A stretch of DNA of 64,000 nt from NCBI GenBank assembly GCA_963798745.1, contig CAWCUF010000004.1, positions 124,001 through 188,000 of the forward strand, written 5' to 3'. The notes under the pieces were generated by a model. The model searched no databases. It saw only the letters and a program-made list of their open reading frames with translations, and had not been told where the DNA came from. This DNA comes from Prado023 sp963798745. GTDB taxonomy: Bacteria; Actinomycetota; Actinomycetes; S36-B12; CAIYMF01. Both the position numbers and the translations under genes were made by a program. Each line of letters opens with the position of its first letter. Position 1 is the first letter of the stretch. This document shows positions 1-8,036 of the stretch, piece by piece.

Positions 1-64
1 GGGAGAGGTCATCGAGCCAGATCGAGACTCCCTCGTCGGAGAGGGCCTGCAGGGGGTTGCTCAT
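1..64 (-). CDS. tal: Transaldolase, N-terminal 21 residues (runs off window)
   Basis: Only the start of the gene lies in the window. The reverse strand from the ATG at 64 reads MSNPLQALSDEGVSIWLDDL, which matches the conserved actinobacterial transaldolase N-terminus (NPL..LS..GVSIWLDDLS). A Shine-Dalgarno stretch TGAGGTGA sits 6 bases upstream. Transaldolase exchanges three-carbon units between sugar phosphates in the non-oxidative pentose phosphate pathway. Its position downstream of the PTS IIC gene, with a transketolase in the same locus, suggests that the imported sugar feeds that pathway. A strong hairpin separates it from the IIC gene, so it may be only partly co-transcribed. Confidence 0.85.
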   Translation of the reverse strand, partial: MSNPLQALSDEGVSIWLDDLS

Positions 65-163
65 GGAATTCACCTCAGGTTCCGGATTGACGTGCTCGTC
101 GCCCGCCTGGGCGTGCTCGTAGCGAGCCTGGCGTGCGCACGGGGTGGATGGCGGTCCCGATCC

Positions 164-205
164 GAGGTGCGGGCGCTCCCCCTGGAAAGGGAGCGCCCGC
201 ACCTC
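164..205 (-). terminator. Strong hairpin after the PTS IIC gene
   Basis: A perfect 17-bp inverted repeat (164-180 with 189-205, 8-base loop) begins 9 bases past the IIC stop codon. There is no clear U-tract, as is common in high-GC actinobacteria. It would end or attenuate transcription before tal. Confidence 0.8.
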
Positions 206-213
206 GTGACGGG

Positions 214-1719
214 TCAATCAGCCTTCTGGGCCTCGGCTGCCGCCTTCTTCTCGTCAGCCGCCCGCTTCTCCTCGGCGTCCTCCCTGGCCTCCTCGGCCAC
301 GATCCACTCGGCATGTTCCTTGCCTGGCTGCCAGCCGCTGTCCACGAACTTCCTCTGGTACCAGATGGCCAGGGACAACAGGGCCACCGAGATGAGGATG
401 GGACCGACGATCGCGCCGACCGTCCCCAACTTGACGGCGTTGCCGATCAGGACCCCGTACCACCCGAAGTCGGCGTCGCCGAACGTCGTGTTCTCGAAGC
501 CCAGGTTGCCGAGCACCTGCAGCAGGAAGGCTGCGAAGAAGGTGATCAGGATTCCGTTGGTGAAGGCACCGAGAATGGCGCCACGACGACCACCGGTCGC
601 GTTGCCGAAGACGCCAGCTCCACCACCGGTGAAGAAGTGCGGGACCATCCCGGGCAGGATCAGGGCCAGCCCGAACGCAGGACCGAAGACCCAGGCGAGC
701 AGGCCGAAGGAGAGCAGACCGCCGGTGAAGGAGGCGATGAAGCCCACCAGAACCGCGTTGGCGGCATAGGGGAAGACGATCGGGATGTCCAGCGCAGGAG
801 CTGCTCCGGGCACGAGCTTGGAGGAGATCCCCTCGAATGCCGGCACCAGCTCGGCGAGGATGGTGCGCACGCCGTAGAGGATGATCGACACGCCGATCCC
901 GAACTGCAAGCCCAGGTAGATGCCCTGCATGATGAAGTTGCCGCCGCCGGTGGCGTCCAGGAGGGCGAACGCCTCCTCGCCGCCCACCTTGGCCCAGACC
1001 CACGCGGCGAACACGACGTAGAAGATCATCATCGACAGCGCGGTGGCGATCATCGTGTCGCGCAGGAAACGTAGGCCCTCGGGAACCCGGAGGTCCTCGG
1101 TGGAGCGCGAGTTCTTGCCCACGACCTTGCCGATCGCGCCGGCAGCGATGTAGCCGGCCGAGCCGAAGTGCCCGATCGCCAGGGTGTTGTTCCCCGTGAT
1201 CTGGCGGGTGAACGGCTGGGTGAACGCCGGCATGATCTGCATGATCGTGCCCAGCAGCAGGGCCCCGATCACGACGGTCAGCAGCGCAGACAAATCGGCC
1301 ACTGCCAGCACCGCGGCCAGCATGGCCGACATGAAGAACATGTGATGGCCGGTGAGGAACACGTACCTCAGGGGCGTGAGGCGCGCGATCACCAGGCTCA
1401 CGAGGAAGCCCGCGACCATGATCCAGGCGACCTGGGCGCCGTACTCGTCGACAGCGATCGACACGATCGCCTCGTTGGTGGGCACCACGCCCTGCGCGCC
1501 CGTGGCCGCCAGGATCAGTGCGCCGAGGGGCTCCAGCGCCGCCACGACGACGTTGGCGCCCGCGCCAAGGATGAGGAACCCGAGGGTCGCCTTCAGGCCA
1601 CCTCCGATGATCTGACCGACGCTCTTGCCCAGAACGGCAAGACCCACGACCACGATGAGGCCGACCAGATAGGCCGGGACAGACAAGATCTCGTTGACGA
1701 TGAATTCCAGAACAGGCAT
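214..1719 (-). CDS. PTS ascorbate-type (UlaA/SgaT family) IIC permease
   Basis: A 501-residue polytopic membrane protein whose N-terminal half (GLIVVVGLAVLGKSVGQIIG, LTGHHMFFMSAML) matches the SgaT/UlaA IIC family. These proteins carry a sugar across the membrane while it is phosphorylated by the partner IIB. The last ~50 residues are a charged cytoplasmic tail rich in Glu, Ala and Lys. It is the last PTS gene of the unit IIA-IIB-IIC, 29 bases after the IIB gene. The substrate is not known: no ulaD/ulaE/ulaF-type or lactonase genes lie nearby, so L-ascorbate is not established. It is the only IIC in the window although there are three IIB and two IIA genes. Confidence 0.9.
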   Translation of the reverse strand: MPVLEFIVNEILSVPAYLVGLIVVVGLAVLGKSVGQIIGGGLKATLGFLILGAGANVVVAALEPLGALILAATGAQGVVPTNEAIVSIAVDEYGAQVAWIMVAGFLVSLVIARLTPLRYVFLTGHHMFFMSAMLAAVLAVADLSALLTVVIGALLLGTIMQIMPAFTQPFTRQITGNNTLAIGHFGSAGYIAAGAIGKVVGKNSRSTEDLRVPEGLRFLRDTMIATALSMMIFYVVFAAWVWAKVGGEEAFALLDATGGGNFIMQGIYLGLQFGIGVSIILYGVRTILAELVPAFEGISSKLVPGAAPALDIPIVFPYAANAVLVGFIASFTGGLLSFGLLAWVFGPAFGLALILPGMVPHFFTGGGAGVFGNATGGRRGAILGAFTNGILITFFAAFLLQVLGNLGFENTTFGDADFGWYGVLIGNAVKLGTVGAIVGPILISVALLSLAIWYQRKFVDSGWQPGKEHAEWIVAEEAREDAEEKRAADEKKAAAEAQKAD

Positions 1720-1748
1720 GACCGGTTACCTCTCCCTCTCCACCGACG

Positions 1749-2024
1749 TCACTGGTTCATGGCGTCGGTGATCGCGGCGGCGATCTCGTCGACGTCCATG
1801 AAGTTGTTCACGACCTTGACCGGGATCGGCAGGCCACTGAGCTCCTCGGCCAGTTCCGCGCTGGTCAGCACGATGTCGGCGTCCCGGGCCGCACCCTTGG
1901 CCACGCCCACATCAGCGGCACTGACATCCCCGGACAGGCCCAGCTTGGTCAGCGCCTTGTCGGCGTTCATCTTCAACAGGATGGAGGTACCGATACCCAT
2001 CCCACACACGGCGATGATCTTCAT
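1749..2024 (-). CDS. PTS IIB, ascorbate/lactose-galactitol type (copy 1)
   Basis: A 91-residue IIB with the phosphoacceptor-cysteine loop at the N-terminus (MKIIAVCGMGIGTS, Cys7). It passes phosphate from IIA to the sugar bound in IIC. The ATG at 2024 is set by this motif. It lies between IIA (32-base gap) and IIC (29-base gap), a typical three-gene PTS operon. It is almost identical to the IIB at 5132-5407 and differs only in the last few residues (ITDAMNQ here, ITEALNA there). Confidence 0.92.
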   Translation of the reverse strand: MKIIAVCGMGIGTSILLKMNADKALTKLGLSGDVSAADVGVAKGAARDADIVLTSAELAEELSGLPIPVKVVNNFMDVDEIAAAITDAMNQ

Positions 2025-2025
2025 T
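1765..2025. repeat. 261-bp exact direct repeat, copy A (within IIB copy 1)
   Basis: Reading 1765-2025 against 5148-5408 (offset 3383) by eye shows no difference over 261 bases. Identity stops just inside the 3' end of the gene and one base upstream of the ATG. Synonymous sites match too, so this reflects recent duplication or gene conversion and not selection on protein sequence alone. Confidence 0.9.
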
Positions 2026-2056
2026 GCGACTTCCCTTCGGTTGGATCGAGCCTGAT

Positions 2057-2572
2057 CTAGCTGTTGTCGTCGGCCTCGTCTGCCGCTTGGCTGTTGTCCG
2101 GACTCAGTCCCAGCAGATCGCAGAGCTCCTCGGCGGTGGTCGCCGCCTGCAGCTGCTCCATCACGCCGGGCTCGGCCAGGAACAAAGCCAACTGCTGCAG
2201 GGCGCTCATATGGGCGTCGTGGTCCTTGCTGGCCAGGCCCGCGACCAGCCGCACAGGGTCGTTGGTCTTGTGACCGAAGGGCACGGCGTTCGCCAGTTGG
2301 ATGAAGCACATCCCCGTCTTCAGCACGTCGTCAGAGGCCTGCGCATGCGCCAGGGCGAATCCCGGGGCGATCACGATGTAGGGCCCGTACCGGTCCAGCG
2401 CGGCGAGCATCTGGTCGGTGTAGGCAGGCGTGGCCGAGCCATTGGCAACCAGGAGGTCGCCGGCGGCCACGACCGCGGCCCGCCAGTCCTCGACGTCCAC
2501 TTGGGCCTTGACGGCCTCCATCGGCATCAGGTCACCGAGCGACCCTAGGGATGGGGGGGGTGATGCGGTCAT
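2057..2572 (-). CDS. PTS IIA, mannitol/ascorbate type (copy 1)
   Basis: A 171-residue IIA of the PTS EIIA type-2 family. His76 in GFALAHAQAS fits the phosphohistidine motif (usually P-x-x-x-x-HA-R/Q). It receives phosphate from HPr and hands it to IIB. It starts the IIA-IIB-IIC unit. The C-terminal ~20 residues are acidic and probably disordered. It is clearly related to the IIA at 6037-6588, with the active-site segment at the same residue number. The upstream region carries a motif shared with the IIB copy 2/transketolase unit. Confidence 0.9.
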   Translation of the reverse strand: MTASPPPSLGSLGDLMPMEAVKAQVDVEDWRAAVVAAGDLLVANGSATPAYTDQMLAALDRYGPYIVIAPGFALAHAQASDDVLKTGMCFIQLANAVPFGHKTNDPVRLVAGLASKDHDAHMSALQQLALFLAEPGVMEQLQAATTAEELCDLLGLSPDNSQAADEADDNS

Positions 2573-2925
2573 GATGCCTCCTCGGGCTCCGGTGGTCTTG
2601 CAGTTGCCTCGCTGGCTTTTGCTGAGTCTAGAACAAAAGTCGAGTGGTGGCTAGTGTTGCCGCGAAAATGTGTGGCTATTCTGAATGAGGTACCCGAAGT
2701 TCGCAGCTCAATACCTGCCAGCCCAGACAAGAACGACACAACGACACTTGCCACTACCCCGAGGTCGACAATTGATACCCCCGAGCCAATGCCGGAATTC
2801 GTCGAGGCGCCTCGGCGCGGTCCGCATCGGGGCGCGTCAGGCGCAGGCCCGCCTGGACCTCGTGCCCGGGGGTGGGCCGCTGCCAACCTCGGATCAACTC
2901 CGACGTCGGATCAGTCCGCCTGTGG
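2573..2925. other. Intergenic region between transketolase and PTS IIA copy 1
   Basis: 353 bases without a convincing gene, and less GC-rich than its surroundings at about 2620-2800. It holds the shared motif at 2628-2655, which probably drives or controls the minus-strand IIA-IIB-IIC unit. I see no transketolase terminator hairpin of note. Confidence 0.6.
2628..2655 (-). promoter_or_regulatory. Shared promoter/operator motif upstream of PTS IIA copy 1
   Basis: The forward strand reads CTAGAACAAAAG-TCG-TGGCTAGT with a variable middle. A matching element stands at 5556-5584, upstream of the second IIB/transketolase unit. It lies 56-83 bases before the IIA start. It could be the operator of the nearby ROK regulator, the -35/-10 core, or both. 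Confidence 0.6.
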
Positions 2926-5013
2926 TCAGCTCGACATCCGGCGCACGGCGCGCTTGGCGTGGTCGGCCACGTTCTCGCCCGTGAAGCCGTACTTGTCCAG
3001 CAGCACCGAGCCGGACGCCGACTCCCCGAAGTGGTCGACCGAGACGATCTCGCCGGCGTCGCCCACGTAGGCGCGCCAGCCCATCGCGATCCCGGCCTCG
3101 ACCGAGACCCGCGCGGTGCCGACCGGCAGCACGGATGCCCGGTACTCCTCGGGCTCGAGGTCGAACCATTCCTGGCACGGCATCGAGACGACCCGGGTCG
3201 CGATGCCCTCCGCCTCGAGCAGCTCGCGGGCCGCCAGTGCTGCGCTCACCTCCGAGCCGGTGCCGATGAGCACGACCTGCGGATCACCGGTCGATGCGTC
3301 GAGCAGGGTGTAGGCGCCCCGCGCCAGGCCCTCGGCGGCGGCACAGGCATCCGGGCCGCGCTCGACGGTGGGCAGGTCCTGCCGGGAGAGGATCAGCGCG
3401 CTGGGTCGGTCGCTGTTGCGCAACACCTGCGCCCAGGCCTGTGCCGTCTCGTTGGCGTCCATGGGGCGAATCACATCCAACCCCGGGATCGCCCGCAGCG
3501 CGGCCAGGTGCTCGACAGGCTGGTGGGTCGGCCCGTCCTCGCCGACTCCGACGCTGTCGTGAGTCCACACGAAGATGCTGGGTGCCTTCTGCACGGCGGC
3601 CAACCGGACCGCGCCGCGCATGTAGTCGGAGAACACCAGGAACGTCCCCCCGTAGGCCCGGGTCAGCCCGGACAGGGCGATGCCGTTGAGGATGCCGCCC
3701 ATCGCGTGCTCGCGGACCCCGAAGTGCAGGGTTCGGCCGTTGTAGTCACCGACGAAGTCAGCGCTGGAGCGCTCCGGGGGCAGGAACGAGGACTCCCCCT
3801 TCATCGTGGTGTTGTTCGACCCGGCGAGGTCCGCCGAACCGCCCCACAGCTCGGGCACCGTGTCGGCCAGGGCGCTCAGGACGGCCCCGGACGCTGCCCG
3901 GGTCGCCATCTTGCCCGGGGGGAAGGTCGGCAGCGCTGCGGTCAAACCCTCGGGCAGCGCCCCGCTGGTCAGCCGGTCGAACAGGGCGCCGCCCTGCGGG
4001 TTCGCCGATCGCCAGGCATCGAACCGGGGTTGCCACGTCTGTCTGGCCGTCGCGGCCCGCGCGGCCGCGTTGGCCCGGGTGTGGGCCAGCACCTCGGGTT
4101 CCACCTGGAAGGATTGCTCCGGGTCGAACCCGAGGGCCCGCTTGAGCCCGGCGATCTCCTCGCCACCCAGCTTCGTCCCGTGCACCGAGTGGTGACCTGC
4201 CTTGGTCGGCAGCGGCCAGCCGATGACGGTGGTCAACTTGATGAACGATGGGCGATCGGTCTCCTGCCGCGCGACCTCGAGTGCGTTGTGCAGTGCTTGG
4301 ACATCCTCGACGTACTCGGTGCCGCCGTGAGTCCAATCGACGTGCTGGACGTGCCACCCGTATGCGGCATAGCGGGCCATCACGTCCTCGGTGAACGAGA
4401 TCTGTGTTTCGCCCTCGATCGTGATCCGGTTGTCGTCGTAGATCATCACCAGGTTGCCCAGCTTCTGCGTGGCGGCCAACGACGAGGCCTCCGACGCGAT
4501 GCCCTCCTGCATGCAGCCGTCCCCTGCGATGGCGTAGACCATCCGATCGAACACCGACTCGCCCTCGGCAGTGTCGGGGTCCAGCAGTGCGCGCTCCCTG
4601 CGTGCCGCCATGGCGAACCCGACCGCGTTGGACACTCCGGCTCCCAACGGTCCGGTGGTGCACTCCACCCCGATGGTGTGGCCGTACTCGGGGTGGCCCG
4701 GAGTCAGTGACCCCACGACCCGGGTCTTGCGCAGGTCAGCCAACTCCAAGCCGTACCCGGCCATGAACAGCTGCGCGTACTGGGTCAACGCGGCATGTCC
4801 GGCCGACAGGACGAACCTGTCGCGGCCCACCCACTTGGGGTCCTGCGGGTCACCGTTCATCACCTTCTGGTAGAGCAGGTAGGCCGCCGGCGCCAACGAG
4901 ATCGCGGTGCCAGCATGCCCGTTGCCTACTGATTCCACCGCATCGGCGGCGAGGATCCGGGCAGTGTCGACCGCCCTGGTGTCGAGGTCGTTCCACGCGA
5001 GCGGAGTCGTCAT
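2926..5013 (-). CDS. tkt: Transketolase
   Basis: A full-length 695-residue thiamine-diphosphate enzyme that moves two-carbon units between ketose and aldose phosphates. Visible marks are the TPP/Mg motif GDGCMQEGIASEASSLA near residue 155, the following DDNRITIEG, the N-terminal substrate-binding HAG and the central pyrimidine-domain segment REHAMGGILNGI. It follows IIB copy 2 by 118 bases on the same strand and probably shares its promoter. Being inside a PTS locus with a transaldolase, it is probably a pathway-specific copy for an imported pentose or related sugar, though a general housekeeping role cannot be excluded. Confidence 0.96.
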   Translation of the reverse strand: MTTPLAWNDLDTRAVDTARILAADAVESVGNGHAGTAISLAPAAYLLYQKVMNGDPQDPKWVGRDRFVLSAGHAALTQYAQLFMAGYGLELADLRKTRVVGSLTPGHPEYGHTIGVECTTGPLGAGVSNAVGFAMAARRERALLDPDTAEGESVFDRMVYAIAGDGCMQEGIASEASSLAATQKLGNLVMIYDDNRITIEGETQISFTEDVMARYAAYGWHVQHVDWTHGGTEYVEDVQALHNALEVARQETDRPSFIKLTTVIGWPLPTKAGHHSVHGTKLGGEEIAGLKRALGFDPEQSFQVEPEVLAHTRANAAARAATARQTWQPRFDAWRSANPQGGALFDRLTSGALPEGLTAALPTFPPGKMATRAASGAVLSALADTVPELWGGSADLAGSNNTTMKGESSFLPPERSSADFVGDYNGRTLHFGVREHAMGGILNGIALSGLTRAYGGTFLVFSDYMRGAVRLAAVQKAPSIFVWTHDSVGVGEDGPTHQPVEHLAALRAIPGLDVIRPMDANETAQAWAQVLRNSDRPSALILSRQDLPTVERGPDACAAAEGLARGAYTLLDASTGDPQVVLIGTGSEVSAALAARELLEAEGIATRVVSMPCQEWFDLEPEEYRASVLPVGTARVSVEAGIAMGWRAYVGDAGEIVSVDHFGESASGSVLLDKYGFTGENVADHAKRAVRRMSS

Positions 5014-5131
5014 GGGTCAGCCTTCCTGGTTCATGAGAGTGGGTCGTGGATCAAGTGGGCGTGTCGCGATGCCCGTGGCCAGTGGGACGTGGTGCGCGGC
5101 GCGAGTTGCGGGCTGCGCGGTGGCCAACCAG

Positions 5132-5407
5132 TCAGGCGTTGAGTGCCTCGGTGATCGCGGCGGCGATCTCGTCGACGTCCATGAAGTTGTTCACGACCTT
5201 GACCGGGATCGGCAGGCCACTGAGCTCCTCGGCCAGTTCCGCGCTGGTCAGCACGATGTCGGCGTCCCGGGCCGCACCCTTGGCCACGCCCACATCAGCG
5301 GCACTGACATCCCCGGACAGGCCCAGCTTGGTCAGCGCCTTGTCGGCGTTCATCTTCAACAGGATGGAGGTACCGATACCCATCCCACACACGGCGATGA
5401 TCTTCAT
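5132..5407 (-). CDS. PTS IIB (copy 2), near-identical to copy 1
   Basis: A 91-residue IIB with the same Cys7 loop as copy 1 and an identical protein sequence except in the last few residues. It stands alone ahead of the transketolase gene, without its own IIA or IIC, so it must work with components encoded elsewhere in the locus. Its upstream region resembles that of IIA copy 1. This arrangement suggests that a piece of the IIA-IIB-IIC unit was copied next to tkt, or that the two IIB genes are being kept alike by gene conversion. Confidence 0.9.
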   Translation of the reverse strand: MKIIAVCGMGIGTSILLKMNADKALTKLGLSGDVSAADVGVAKGAARDADIVLTSAELAEELSGLPIPVKVVNNFMDVDEIAAAITEALNA

Positions 5408-5408
5408 T
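5148..5408. repeat. 261-bp exact direct repeat, copy B (within IIB copy 2)
   Basis: Partner of 1765-2025, identical as far as read by eye. The two copies are in the same orientation, so recombination between them would delete transketolase and IIA copy 1. Confidence 0.9.
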
Positions 5409-5764
5409 TCACATTCCTTTCGGTCGGGTCGAACGCGTGGCGCAAATGTCGGAGAAGCATTGCCAGATAAGCATGTCACCCCAGCACGTCACCCGCTGGT
5501 GAAATTGCGATCGGCAGTGCCGCTGAAGGGGATGGCGAGGTCACTTCTGCCTACCCTAGAACAAAAGAAGTCGGATTGGCTAGTAGTAGCCGGTGGTGAA
5601 GCGCGGCCGAGCGTCGCAGGCACGCGCGGAGCCACGCCTTGCAGTCGGCGCGCGGGGGACACTAGTCAGCCGGGGACGAGGCACCGCAATGCGGTCCCTG
5701 GCCCGGAGCGCCGGTTCAGCCCGTGCCAACATCGGGCGAGGCGGGCCCCCTCCGCAATGGTGAG
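5409..5764. other. Intergenic region between IIB copy 3 and IIB copy 2
   Basis: 356 bases without a convincing gene. It carries the shared regulatory motif at 5556-5584. Nothing else is recognised. Confidence 0.6.
5556..5584 (-). promoter_or_regulatory. Shared promoter/operator motif upstream of IIB copy 2 / tkt
   Basis: CTAGAACAAAAG-(AAG)TCG-(GAT)TGGCTAGT, matching the element at 2628-2655 with one extra base in the middle. It is 149 bases upstream of the IIB start, leaving room for a longer 5' leader than at the first site. Confidence 0.6.
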
Positions 5765-6040
5765 CTAGAGCTCCAGTGCGTCGCTGATGGCCGCGACGAT
5801 CTCATCGACGTCCATGAAGTCGTTGATGACCCGGACGGGAGTGCCCAGTCCGGCGAGGTCGGTAGCCTTCTCAGCGCTTGTGAGGACGAGGTCGGCCGTG
5901 CGTATGGCGCCCTTGGCCGTGCCGGCGTCGGCGGCTTCCACCTCACCGGGCAGACCCAGTCGCTCGAGCGCCTTGTCCGCGTTGATCTTCAACAGGATGG
6001 AGGTTCCGATCCCCATCCCGCAGACGGCGATGATCTTCAT
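5765..6040 (-). CDS. PTS IIB (copy 3, divergent)
   Basis: A 91-residue IIB with the same N-terminal AVCGMGIGTSILLKINADKA loop and Cys7. The rest differs at many positions from copies 1 and 2 (for example EVEAADAGTAKGAIRTADLV). Its ATG overlaps the stop of the preceding IIA by 4 bases, so the two are translationally coupled. No IIC follows, so this IIA-IIB pair must serve the IIC at 214-1719 or one outside the window. Confidence 0.9.
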   Translation of the reverse strand: MKIIAVCGMGIGTSILLKINADKALERLGLPGEVEAADAGTAKGAIRTADLVLTSAEKATDLAGLGTPVRVINDFMDVDEIVAAISDALEL

Positions 6041-6588
6041 CGTGAACCTCCTCCGGTCGTCGTCGTCCAAGCTTCCCCACTGGGGGCGGGGACACCAGCC
6101 ACGAGCTCGCTGCCCGGGCGACATACGAGCAGGGCGTGCAACTCTTCAGCCGTGGTTGCACGGCGCAGCGTGTCCATGGCGCCGGGTGTGGACAGTGCAC
6201 CGGCCAACTGCAGGAGAGGACCCATATGGGTACGGTGGTCGGGGCTGGCGAGTCCCACAACCAGCTGCACGGGATCGTTGGTCGCATGGCCGAAGCGCAC
6301 CGGCCGTGAGAGCTGGACGAGGCACATCCCGGCCGCCAGTACTTCGTCAGGAGCCTGGGCATGGGCCAGGGCGAGGCCGGGTGAGACCACGATGTAGGGC
6401 CCGTGCTGGTACAGCGCAGCAAGCATGTGCTCGGTGTAGCGCGGCCGGGTAGAACCGCTCGAGACGAGCAGGTTCCCGGCGGCCACGACGGCCGACTGCC
6501 AGTCCGCGGCCTGCACCCCAGCGGCTACGGCCTGCGGTGGGAGCAGGTCCGCCAGAGACTCTGAGGCACCCGTGGGCGGTGCGGTCAT
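6037..6588 (-). CDS. PTS IIA (copy 2)
   Basis: A 183-residue EIIA type-2 protein, paralogous to the IIA at 2057-2572 along its whole length, with the putative phosphohistidine again at residue 76 (GLALAHAQAP). The ATG at 6588 is preceded by GAGGAGGG (reverse strand) and was preferred over one 12 codons upstream because the paralogue aligns from here. It is the first gene on the minus strand from the divergent region shared with the ROK regulator. Confidence 0.9.
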   Translation of the reverse strand: MTAPPTGASESLADLLPPQAVAAGVQAADWQSAVVAAGNLLVSSGSTRPRYTEHMLAALYQHGPYIVVSPGLALAHAQAPDEVLAAGMCLVQLSRPVRFGHATNDPVQLVVGLASPDHRTHMGPLLQLAGALSTPGAMDTLRRATTAEELHALLVCRPGSELVAGVPAPSGEAWTTTTGGGSR

Positions 6589-6727
6589 CGCGCCCTCCTC
6601 AGGTTGCTGACACGGTGCTGGCATGCCGATGGTTTCACTTTAGAGCGGATCTGGGCAGTGGGCGTACACTTCGCCGGTCATTGTCGGGATTCGTCTGTCC
6701 CGGTCGGAGCGGCTGGAGGAGGCTGGT

Positions 6728-8005
6728 GTGTCGGGGGCGTATGGACTGGGCTCAGCTGGTGCAGCTGCGTCCGCCAAGAGCCCCTCGGGGCGCACCGACG
6801 GCCCGGGTGCTCTGCTCTCCATCATCCGCGAGCGGGGTGGCGCGACTCGGCGGGACCTCCTGCTCGCGACGAACCTGGCGCGGGCGACCATCGAATCGAG
6901 GCTGGACAGGCTCGTCGCGCACGGTTTCGTCGTGGCTCGGGAAGTACCGATCGCTGCAGGTCGCCCACCCCAGATGTTCCATTTCAACCAAGCCGGTGGC
7001 TATCTGCTCTGCATCGACATGGGGTCGACCCAGACCAGGCTGGGCATCACAGATCTCAGTGGGCGCCTCTTGGCGTACACGTCAGCCGACCTGGACCTGT
7101 CCATGGGTCCGGGGGTGGCCCTGGGCAAGGTCGGCACCTTCTTGCGCAGCATGATCAGGACGGAGCGAATCGATCCGGGCCTGGTCATGGGTGTCGGGGT
7201 CGGAGTCCCCAGCCACGTGGAACTCACAGGCCACATGGTCAGACCACCCTTCGACGCCCAGGCGACCACCCTGGCGTCCTGGACGGGCATGATCATCTCG
7301 CAGGAGATCAGGGCGTTCCTGCCCGCGTTGGGCATCGGCGCGGTCCCGGTGGCGGTCGACAAGGATGCCAACATCATGGCCCTGGGCGAATGGCGCGAGG
7401 CGTGGCCCGAGGTGCGCGATCTGATCGTGCTCAAGGTCGGGATGTCGATCTCGTCCGCCATCGTGGCCAACTCCAGGATCGTACGGGGGGCCATCGGATT
7501 GGCAGGGGACCTTGGGCACATCCCGGACCCCACCAGCGACCTGGTCTGCACCTGCGGTCAACGCGGGTGCGCGGACACGATCGCCAGCGGGCGTGGGATC
7601 TCCAAGCTGCTGGGCGACTCCGAGGGGCCGATCCACAGCAGCGCCGACCTGAGGCGTCTTCAGGACGCGGGCCGCCAGCCAGTCGTCGAACTGGTCAAGC
7701 AGGCTGGCCAGCACCTCGGTGTCCTGATCGGCGTCGGGATTGCAGCACTGAATCCGCAGCTCGTGGTCGTGGGTGGTGGACTTGCCGAGAACAACGCGTT
7801 GTTGCTCGACGAGATCCGGAGTGTGGCACTTTCTCGCGTTCACCCGTTGACTGCCGCCACCACCAACATCGTCGCTGCACAGATCTCCGCAGCGTCAGGC
7901 TTGTACGGGGCGGCTCATCTCGTGCTCCGGGAGGTGCTCGACCCCTCATCTGTTGACCAGGCGATCGAGAGCGGCATGAAGCTCTCGTTGCATCCGGGCA
8001 GTTGA
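6728..8005 (+). CDS. ROK-family transcriptional regulator
   Basis: A 425-residue protein with an N-terminal winged-helix region (LLSIIRERGGATRRDLL, residues ~28-80) followed by a ROK sugar-kinase-like domain. The kinase part starts with the ATP-loop-like segment CIDMGSTQTRLGITD and keeps the ROK zinc signature CTCGQRGC from Cys274. The N-terminal DNA-binding domain makes this a NagC/XylR-type regulator and not a kinase. The GTG start has GGAGGAGG a few bases upstream. It is divergent from the PTS IIA/IIB genes and is the obvious candidate to control the locus, releasing DNA when it binds the sugar or sugar phosphate. Confidence 0.9.
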   Translation: MSGAYGLGSAGAAASAKSPSGRTDGPGALLSIIRERGGATRRDLLLATNLARATIESRLDRLVAHGFVVAREVPIAAGRPPQMFHFNQAGGYLLCIDMGSTQTRLGITDLSGRLLAYTSADLDLSMGPGVALGKVGTFLRSMIRTERIDPGLVMGVGVGVPSHVELTGHMVRPPFDAQATTLASWTGMIISQEIRAFLPALGIGAVPVAVDKDANIMALGEWREAWPEVRDLIVLKVGMSISSAIVANSRIVRGAIGLAGDLGHIPDPTSDLVCTCGQRGCADTIASGRGISKLLGDSEGPIHSSADLRRLQDAGRQPVVELVKQAGQHLGVLIGVGIAALNPQLVVVGGGLAENNALLLDEIRSVALSRVHPLTAATTNIVAAQISAASGLYGAAHLVLREVLDPSSVDQAIESGMKLSLHPGS

Positions 8006-8036
8006 CAATCGCTGCCGTCGCTGTAGATCCCGACGT

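Noticed and set aside
2872..4710. Plus-strand open frame of 612 codons across transketolase
   Set aside because: It is antisense to a full-length transketolase with all motifs and shows no domain of its own.
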